A DNA stretch of 11,681 nucleotides from an uncultured Pirellulaceae bacterium (lineage in GTDB: Bacteria; Planctomycetota; Planctomycetia; Pirellulales; Pirellulaceae), in NCBI GenBank assembly GCA_934255105.1, contig CAKQNH010000062.1, positions 1 to 11,681 of the forward strand. The letters run 5' to 3'. The translations under genes were made by a program, and so were the position numbers. Shown one piece after another: positions 7,219 to 11,681 of this stretch; within the stretch, counting starts at the first letter, position 1; each line of letters opens with the position of its first letter. The notes below the pieces were generated by a model. The model ran no database searches. It was not told the DNA's origin and worked only from the letters and a program-made list of their open reading frames with translations.

Positions 7219-8367
7219 CTACGCAGCTAGTCGGCGAGTGCGTTGGGATGCCGAGCTCTGCAGTTTTGCGATCAGTTGCGAACAGCCATGCAGAACTTCG
7301 CTGATCTCGATGGCATTGATACTGCTGGTCGAGGTGCGCCGCGCCCTGCGGCGCTTGTCTGGCAAAATGGTGCTTTGAATTGCGATGTGTTGGTTGCCGT
7401 ACGGCCCACCTTCGTCGGCCCAAGTAGAGCCAAACAATCCTACGCAGGGAGCTTTGACGGCGCTAGCCATATGCAGCGGTGACGTGTCGCCGGTAATTAG
7501 CAATTCACAGCGCCGGATGACTTCCACCAATTCGCGAAGCGTGGTGGGCGGAGCGGCTATAGCTGCACCTGCGCTCTGCGTGACGACCTGTTCGGCCATA
7601 GCGTGCTCTTCGTCTCCAGCCCAAAGGACCAGCGACCGCAGGCTGTGCCGCTGCCACAATTGCTGTGCAATCCATCCGTAGCGTTCCGGTGACCAACGCC
7701 GAGAGACCCAGCCCGCCCCGACATTCATCGCTACCCAGCGTTGCTCGCCGGCGGTAGAGTTAGAGTTGGCATCGACGGCTGATGGCAGACCGGGCAAATA
7801 GCTTAGCTCTAAATCCTGCAACTTCTGCTCGACACGCTGCGCTGCTTGTTCAAAGACCGGCATCTGGAATTCACCGCTGCCCGGAGCGACTTGGCACCAT
7901 GGGCTGAGCAACTGCAGATAGGTATCGACCATGTGCCGGGCGCTACGGCGTATGCGATGGGTGGCCGCCCAGGGGGCCAATTCTCGCGCGTGCGAGTAGT
8001 CGAACCCCACTCTCAGCTTGCTGCCGCTCAGGCGCCCCAGCAGGCTGCTCTTGCACAATCCCTGAGGATCGAAGACGAGGTCGAATTGCCGTTGTCGGAG
8101 TTGGCTGCGGAGGTGGTGCCAGCGTTTGGGCTGAGCCAACCAGTCCTTGGGTACCCGAAACACTTCGTCGATTGCCGGGTGTTCTTCTAACAGCGTAGCG
8201 GCCGCGCAGTCGACGGCCCAAGTGATGCGGCAGTCGGGCCACAACTGTTTGATTTTCACAGCCAGCGGCAAAGTGAGTATGCAGTCGCCAATGGCGCTCA
8301 ACCGCGTGATCAACACGTGCTGTGGAACGGTGCCGCCTGTTTGGTCGAATGTTGGCAATTTCACCAC
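7219..8367 (-). CDS. Glycosyltransferase family 9 protein (ADP-heptose:LPS heptosyltransferase-like)
   Basis: This 382-residue GT-B enzyme would transfer a sugar from a nucleotide-sugar donor to an envelope glycan on the cytoplasmic side. The start chosen is GTG 8367, 7 bases after a perfect AGGAG (8379-8375). An upstream ATG at 8514 would add 49 residues, has no ribosome site and lies outside the conserved fold. The N-terminal Rossmann half begins HVLITRLSAIGDCILTLPLA at about 17-36, where heptosyltransferases carry the same R.SaiGD signature; DLVFDPQGLCKSSLLGRL follows at about 96-113. The C-terminal half has NVGAGWVSRRWSPERYG (about 215-231) and the donor-site motif ITGDTSPLHMASA at about 291-303, then GLFGSTWADEGGPYG. 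An Arg-rich stretch (about 338-344) precedes the end. It stands alone without other LPS genes, so the donor and acceptor cannot be named. It converges with the secreted-protein pair. Confidence 0.87.
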   Translation of the reverse strand: MVKLPTFDQTGGTVPQHVLITRLSAIGDCILTLPLAVKIKQLWPDCRITWAVDCAAATLLEEHPAIDEVFRVPKDWLAQPKRWHHLRSQLRQRQFDLVFDPQGLCKSSLLGRLSGSKLRVGFDYSHARELAPWAATHRIRRSARHMVDTYLQLLSPWCQVAPGSGEFQMPVFEQAAQRVEQKLQDLELSYLPGLPSAVDANSNSTAGEQRWVAMNVGAGWVSRRWSPERYGWIAQQLWQRHSLRSLVLWAGDEEHAMAEQVVTQSAGAAIAAPPTTLRELVEVIRRCELLITGDTSPLHMASAVKAPCVGLFGSTWADEGGPYGNQHIAIQSTILPDKRRRARRTSTSSINAIEISEVLHGCSQLIAKLQSSASQRTRRLAA

Positions 8368-8557
8368 GCGAAAACTCCTGTGTATAAGTCTGGCCCCCGA
8401 AACTCCCGCCAGCGGGATGTAACGACCAGTCGCCGGGTAGGCTAGCCGATCTGCCAAGCTCGCCTCAAGATGAATTGGGGGGGTTGTGCAGGAATTGTCC
8501 TCTACGCTGAGCATCGTGAGAAGAATTACTGTCGTAGCCGAAGCGAACTGCTAACGG

Positions 8558-8626
8558 TAGGATAACGCTTTGGAATTGACGATAGGATAAAGCTTTGGAG
8601 TTGAGGAATAGGATAACGCTTTGGAA
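8558..8626. repeat. Three near-tandem copies of a 25-26 base unit
   Basis: The core TAGGATAACGCTTTGGA appears at 8558-8574 and at 8609-8625. A variant, TAGGATAAAGCTTTGGA, is at 8583-8599. Spacings are 25 and 26 bases. The intervening bases (AATTGACGA, GTTGAGGAA) are also partly similar, so the unit is the whole 25-26 bases rather than repeat plus unique spacer. Short, without internal dyad symmetry, and 10 bases before the hairpin element at 8636. Confidence 0.75.
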
Positions 8627-8635
8627 TGCGGTTAG

Positions 8636-8860
8636 GCTCTTTGGACTGCTGCGACTTGTCGTAGCTTTCACGCGAACCCTTGCCGCACGGCGAGTCTGAC
8701 GGTACGAATCAAGTTGGATTCAAGGTTCACCAGCTTGGAACCTACTCGCCTAGTGACATACTATTTCCTATTCCGCGTTCCTATTCCGAAAAATAATCCC
8801 CCACCGTCGAGACCGCTCATGGCCCATGGCCGTGACCAAAAGCTACGACAAGTCGCGGCA
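8636..8860. repeat. Inverted pair of hairpin elements around about 170 bases
   Basis: The left element 8636-8669 is a 20-base unit beginning GCTCTTTGGACTGC joined to a hairpin with arms GCTGCGA and TCGTAGC around CTTG. Bases 8651-8668 are found exactly inverted at 8839-8856, and the match extends to 8647 and 8860 with one mismatch. Bases 8638-8669 are also repeated identically, 32 of 32, at 11393-11424. As RNA the hairpin would have a stable CUUG tetraloop. The enclosed DNA has no gene. This is consistent with a repetitive palindromic or MITE-like element; no clear target-site duplication was found. Confidence 0.75.
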
Positions 8861-8968
8861 TTGCGAAAGCCGTTCAGTCTAGAGTTCATCGGCTAAACTT
8901 CACCAGCTAAAGTTCACCAACCGTCCATTCCATTCCCGCCCCCCAATCGCTTTTCGGATTCATTCACG

Positions 8969-9997
8969 ATGTCAAAGTCCGCTGCCGTAGTTAATTTCGC
9001 TCCGACCCGAGGCTCTGTCGAACTGCGCGAGGTGGATCGACCGGCGATTGGGCCCGACGATGTGCTGCTGGAGGTTGGCAGCGTGGGGGTGTGTGGCAGC
9101 GATTTGCATCAATGGACAGCCGATCACTCTTGGCCGGTCAACTACCCCGTAGTGTTAGGCCATGAATTTGGGGGCGTCATTGCCGAAGTCGGCGCATCGG
9201 TCGCTGGCTGGCGCGAAGGCGATCGCGTGGTCAGCGAGACGGCGGCGGTCATCGATACGAGCAATCCCATGTCGCGTCGCGGCCTGTACAACCTGGATCC
9301 AACTCGCAAAGGGTTTGGCTATGGCGTGGACGGCGCAATGACCAAATACGTGCGCGTCCCAGCGCGGATTCTCCACCATGTTCCCGACAGCTTGACCATT
9401 GATCGGGCCTGCCTCACCGAGCCTTGCTGCGTGGCCTACAACGCCGTCGTCCGCAATGCGCGCATCGAACCTGGGGATCGGGTAGTGGTTCTGGGACCGG
9501 GCACAATTGGCATTTTGTGTGCCGCCATGGCTCGCTTGTGTGGCGCGGAGGTCGCCTTGGTTGGATTGGATGCAGATCGCCAGCGGCTCGAGATCGCCAA
9601 GGGCTACGGCTGCACGCCCATCGTCGGAGACGCGTCGGAGTGGGCCTTGCAGCGCGATGGCCTGGGATGCGACGGAGTGATCGACGCGGCCGGGGCGAGC
9701 GCCACGCTGCAGATCGCACTCAAGATCGTTCGCCCCGCAGGCTGGATCAGCAAAGTTGGCTGGGGACCACAACCGCTGGGTTTCAACTTGGATCCACTCG
9801 TCCAAAAGAATGTGACGTTGCAGGGAAGTTTCAGTCACAATTGGCCGATTTGGGAGCGCGTTATCGCACTGTTGTCCAGCGGACAGCTCGACGTGGAACC
9901 GATTATTGGAGGTGTGTGGCCGCTGGAACAGTGGCACGAGGCTTTTGAAAAGATGCATTCGGGACAAGTCGTCAAGGCCATTCTACAGCCCGCCTGA
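8969..9997 (+). CDS. Zinc-binding medium-chain alcohol/polyol dehydrogenase, NAD-dependent
   Basis: This 342-residue protein belongs to the medium-chain dehydrogenase/reductase superfamily, near sorbitol/L-threonine dehydrogenases. The catalytic zinc site is intact: Cys42 in GVCGSDLH, His65-Glu66 in GHEFGG, and Glu151 in LTEPCC. The NAD fold starts VVVLGPGTIG (172-181), with Asp201 at the end of the second strand (GLDAD), favouring NAD over NADP. The lobe that usually carries four structural-zinc cysteines (about 88-113, normally like CGRCYYCRSGxYNLCP) reads TAAVIDTSNPMSRRGLYNLDP here and has none, although the flanking YNL.P..KGFGYGVDGA is conserved. The substrate is probably a sugar alcohol or related polyol but cannot be fixed. 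The start ATG 8969 has only a weak ribosome site. The aldolase gene follows after 118 bases in the same direction, so a joint sugar-metabolism role is possible but unproven. Confidence 0.88.
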   Translation: MSKSAAVVNFAPTRGSVELREVDRPAIGPDDVLLEVGSVGVCGSDLHQWTADHSWPVNYPVVLGHEFGGVIAEVGASVAGWREGDRVVSETAAVIDTSNPMSRRGLYNLDPTRKGFGYGVDGAMTKYVRVPARILHHVPDSLTIDRACLTEPCCVAYNAVVRNARIEPGDRVVVLGPGTIGILCAAMARLCGAEVALVGLDADRQRLEIAKGYGCTPIVGDASEWALQRDGLGCDGVIDAAGASATLQIALKIVRPAGWISKVGWGPQPLGFNLDPLVQKNVTLQGSFSHNWPIWERVIALLSSGQLDVEPIIGGVWPLEQWHEAFEKMHSGQVVKAILQPA

Positions 9998-10115
9998 GCC
10001 ACGGGGCTAATCAGGGATTGCCAGTCGCTGCGTCGCAGTTGATAATTCCAGCCTGTTACCGCAAGATATTGACACCGTTCGTTTATGGGGCAGCCCCCCC
10101 AAGGAGTTGAGTTCG

Positions 10116-11132
10116 ATGGCCTTAGTACCCCTCCGAGTCGTATTGGATCACGCAGCCGAGAATAACTACGGAGTGGCTGCCTTCAATGTCAACAACATGG
10201 AACAAATCCAATCGATCATGGAAGCGGCCGATGCTACCGATTCGCCCGTGATTATCCAGGCCTCGCGAGGTGCCCGAGCCTATTCGCAAGACGCCTACCT
10301 GCGGCACTTAATGCTGGCTGCCGCCGAGCTCTACCCGCACATTCCAATCGTCATGCACCAAGACCACGGCAATAGCGTGGCCACCTGCTTGAGCGCCATC
10401 GAGAACGGTTTCACCTCCGTCATGATGGACGGTTCGCTGGAAGAGGATGGCAAGACACCCGCTTCCTTTGACTACAACGTCAAGGTGACGAGCGAAGTCG
10501 TCAAACTAGCGCACGCTCGTGGCGTTTCTGTAGAAGGTGAACTCGGCTGCTTGGGCTCGCTCGAATCCGGTGAAGGGGAGCAAGAGGATGGACACGGAGC
10601 CACCGGAACGCTCACGCACGATCAACTATTGACCGATCCCGACGAGGCGTCTCGTTTTGTAGAAGCCACCGGAGTCGACGCGCTTGCGGTCGCTATCGGA
10701 ACCAGTCACGGTGCCTATAAATTCTCGCGCAAGCCCGATGGCGAAGTGCTGGATATGAAACGCATCGAAGCGATTCACGCGCTGCTCCCCAACACCCACT
10801 TGGTCATGCACGGCAGTTCGTCCGTGCCTCAAGAGCTGCAGGACATCATCAACAAATATGGTGGCCAGATGAAGCAGACCTACGGCGTACCTGTGGAAGA
10901 AATTCAGCGTGGTATCAAGAGTGGCGTGCGCAAGATCAACGTGGATACCGATTGCCGCATGGCGATTACCGGTGCTATCCGCAAGGTGTTGGCAGAGTCG
11001 CCTGAGAAGTTCGACCCGCGCGACTACCTCAAGCCAGCTCGCGAAGCGATGAAGCAAGTCTGTATCGCTCGCATGACCTCCTTCGGTCAAGCCGGCAATG
11101 CCAGCAAGATGCGCGAAGCCGCCTTGGCTTAA
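10116..11132 (+). CDS. fba: Class II fructose-1,6-bisphosphate aldolase (CbbA-like)
   Basis: This 338-residue zinc enzyme splits fructose-1,6-bisphosphate to dihydroxyacetone phosphate and glyceraldehyde-3-phosphate, and runs in reverse in gluconeogenesis. It begins MALVPLR..LDHA, a typical start of the longer CbbA-type class II aldolases. The motifs in order are NVNN (24-27), HQDHG at 81-85 with catalytic Asp83 and zinc His84, VEGELG at 139-144, GTSHGAYK at 195-202 with zinc His198, VMHGSSS at 230-236 with zinc His232, and the phosphate-binding [10 protein letters not shown] at 270-279. Length matches the family. ATG 10116 has AAGGAG 9 bases upstream; a TTG at 10107 is in frame but directly abuts the AAGGAG. 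A run of seven Cs follows GGGGCAG just before the ribosome site. TTGATA (10039-10044) with CAAGAT 17 bases on is a weak promoter candidate. A likely terminator follows the stop. Confidence 0.95.
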   Translation: MALVPLRVVLDHAAENNYGVAAFNVNNMEQIQSIMEAADATDSPVIIQASRGARAYSQDAYLRHLMLAAAELYPHIPIVMHQDHGNSVATCLSAIENGFTSVMMDGSLEEDGKTPASFDYNVKVTSEVVKLAHARGVSVEGELGCLGSLESGEGEQEDGHGATGTLTHDQLLTDPDEASRFVEATGVDALAVAIGTSHGAYKFSRKPDGEVLDMKRIEAIHALLPNTHLVMHGSSSVPQELQDIINKYGGQMKQTYGVPVEEIQRGIKSGVRKINVDTDCRMAITGAIRKVLAESPEKFDPRDYLKPAREAMKQVCIARMTSFGQAGNASKMREAALA

Positions 11133-11134
11133 GC

Positions 11135-11172
11135 AGCTTGATGCTTCTTTCGCATTGAGAGCTTGTTTTTTT
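11135..11172 (+). terminator. Probable intrinsic terminator of the aldolase gene
   Basis: Shortly after the stop codon, AGCT (11135-11138) pairs with AGCT (11160-11163), and ATGC (11141-11144) pairs with GCAT (11152-11155). This makes an interrupted stem around TTCTTTC, followed by a run of seven Ts at 11166-11172. The stem is short and has an asymmetric internal loop, so strength is uncertain, but position and T-tract fit. Confidence 0.5.
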
Positions 11173-11213
11173 CAACATGCCAGTGCGTAACGCTCGACGA
11201 TTTATTGCTCGGC

Positions 11214-11235
11214 AATATAATACTAATATTATATT
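11214..11235. promoter_or_regulatory. AT-rich perfect palindrome with an embedded -10-like hexamer
   Basis: AATATAATA (11214-11222) and TATTATATT (11227-11235) are perfect inverted 9-mers around CTAA, in an AT-rich island unlike its surroundings. TATAAT at 11216-11221 lies 16 bases after TCGACG (11194-11199, four of six matches to TTGACA) on the plus strand. A promoter reading into the tandem array, a protein-binding dyad, or an easily melted site are all possible. Confidence 0.35.
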
Positions 11236-11270
11236 TTATTGCTCAGCTTATTTCATTGCTCGACCGTTGC

Positions 11271-11424
11271 GCTCTTTGGACTGCAGTAGTGCTCTTCAGC
11301 CTGCACTTACCTTCTTCGAGCTGTACTTACGTTCTTCAGCCTGCACCTACCTTCTTCGGGCTGCAGTCACGTTTTTCGGACTGCAGTTACCTTCTTTGGA
11401 CTGCTGCGACTTGTCGTAGCTTTC
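11271..11424. repeat. Seven tandem 20-base units ending in a hairpin element
   Basis: Units begin exactly every 20 bases at 11271, 11291, 11311, 11331, 11351, 11371 and 11391. The approximate consensus is CTTCTTCGGACTGCAGTTAC; bases 4-6 (mostly CTT or TTT) and the central CTG are the best conserved parts. The last unit (11391-11410) runs straight into TTGTCGTAGCTTTC, forming the same hairpin as at 8636-8669, with 32 identical bases (11393-11424). There are no unique spacers between units. The period is close to two helical turns. Confidence 0.88.
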
Positions 11425-11502
11425 GGGCTAGACTTTTCTGTAGTGAGTGCTCGACGGTATGTAAGCCCCCACATTTTAGGACAGGAAAGTTGCAGGAGCC
11501 AT

Positions 11503-11563
11503 CCCATCTTACTGTCAAAATACCCGCTCCTTTTTTGACAGGAAGATGGGTGACAGGAAGATG
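11503..11563. repeat. 18-base inverted repeat overlapping a 13-base tandem duplication
   Basis: Bases 11503-11520 (CCCATCTTACTGTCAAAA) are inverted at 11533-11550 with one mismatch, around a 12-base loop. The right arm contains TGACAGGAAGATG (11536-11548), which is repeated directly at 11551-11563, a period of 15. A related word, GGACAGGAAAGTTG, occurs just upstream near 11479. In form it is a strong stem-loop element of the REP type; it has no T-tract after it that would mark a terminator. Confidence 0.8.
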
Positions 11564-11642
11564 TTTACAACTCAACTCGCTTCTCTCATCGTAGAAGATT
11601 GGGTCACCTTCGACCGAACGGTTGCTCGTCGATCATCAACCC

Positions 11643-11681
11643 TCATTGAACCACAGCGTGCATTTCGCGCAGCAGTCGCGC
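11643..11681 (-). CDS. Possible C-terminal end of a gene running off the right edge
   Basis: Reading the minus strand from the edge, one frame gives ARLLREMHAVVQ then TGA (11645-11643). The residues look like the end of an amphipathic helix, which is the only reason to suspect a coding end; one other frame also stays open only briefly. Twelve residues are too few to name a family. It could equally be non-coding. Confidence 0.22.
   Translation of the reverse strand, partial: ARLLREMHAVVQ

Larger units (their letters stand above)
8368..8968. other. Long non-coding spacer with several repeat types
   Basis: About 600 bases separate the divergently transcribed glycosyltransferase and dehydrogenase genes. 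They hold a three-copy repeat (8558-8626), a hairpin element (8636-8669) and its inverted partner (8839-8860), all listed separately. There is also an 11-base direct repeat TTCCTATTCCG (8765-8775 and 8778-8788) and a small dyad AGGTTC/GAACCT (8723-8728, 8738-8743). The short frame at 8714-8896 overlaps these repeats, has no ribosome site and looks spurious. Promoters for both flanking genes should be here, but I cannot point to boxes. Confidence 0.55.
11133..11642. other. Repeat-rich non-coding stretch after the aldolase gene
   Basis: This stretch of 510 bases contains, in order, a terminator-like hairpin, an AT-rich palindrome, a 20-base tandem array with a closing hairpin, and an inverted repeat with a 13-base duplication. 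TTTATTGCTC occurs at 11201-11210 and 11235-11244, with a variant TTTCATTGCTC at 11251-11261. Plus-strand frames of 143 and 80 codons cross the array, but their sequence simply follows the DNA repeats and they lack ribosome sites, so I do not call them genes. Confidence 0.6.

Noticed and set aside
8368..8514. 49-residue N-terminal extension of the glycosyltransferase from ATG 8514
   Set aside because: No ribosome site precedes that ATG, whereas the GTG at 8367 has AGGAG at ideal spacing and begins close to the conserved fold.
8714..8896. 60-codon plus-strand frame
   Set aside because: Lies between and across the inverted hairpin repeats, lacks a ribosome site and shows no conserved features.
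9155..9967. 270-codon minus-strand open frame
   Set aside because: Antisense to the dehydrogenase, which has intact zinc and NAD motifs.
11271..11410. Possible CRISPR array
   Set aside because: Units are directly tandem with no unique spacers, unit sequence varies, and no cas genes are present.
11163..11594. 143-codon plus-strand frame over the tandem array
   Set aside because: The protein repeat only mirrors the 20-base DNA repeat, there is no ribosome site, and the frame also crosses the inverted repeat.

Overview
The window looks like chromosomal DNA of a planctomycete, probably of the Pirellulaceae. The grounds are moderate GC, small tyrosine-rich secreted proteins, a secreted Do-type protease, a GT9 glycosyltransferase with large loosely packed spacers, and several families of short palindromic repeats in nearly every gap. 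No 16S or other lineage marker is present, so this placement is an inference from gene content and style.

Left part (1-6056), all on the minus strand. A Do/HtrA-like serine protease is cut by the left edge (1-279). Upstream of it is an MntR-type manganese-sensing repressor (765-1199), and then a type IIA topoisomerase pair transcribed in the order subunit A (3582-6056) then subunit B (1553-3469). Several C-terminal features match topoisomerase IV (ParC/ParE) better than gyrase. The 112-base spacer between the two subunit genes is mostly filled by a large inverted repeat whose two arms show compensatory base changes. A diverged copy of the same repeat family lies downstream of mntR.

Middle (6057-8968). 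Reading away from parC on the plus strand are two small adjacent genes for secreted, Tyr-rich proteins of unknown function (6393-6773 and 6807-7193). The first is preceded by a near-perfect 25-base palindrome in its leader. They converge on a minus-strand GT9/heptosyltransferase-like gene (7219-8367), whose best start is a GTG with a strong Shine-Dalgarno sequence. The roughly 600 bases beyond it hold no convincing gene but carry three kinds of repeat.

Right part (8969-11681), plus strand. A zinc-dependent medium-chain dehydrogenase lacks the usual structural-zinc cysteines. It is followed by a class II fructose-1,6-bisphosphate aldolase with a plausible intrinsic terminator. The last 500 bases are non-coding and repeat-rich: an AT-rich palindrome, seven tandem 20-base units ending in a hairpin also found near 8640, and an 18-base inverted repeat overlapping a 13-base tandem duplication. 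The final 39 bases on the minus strand may be the tail of another gene.

Functionally these are mostly housekeeping genes (chromosome decatenation, glycolysis or gluconeogenesis, metal homeostasis, envelope quality control, surface glycan) with two lineage-specific secreted proteins. No phage, CRISPR, insertion sequence or defence system was seen. The most unusual content is the density and variety of palindromic intergenic repeats.
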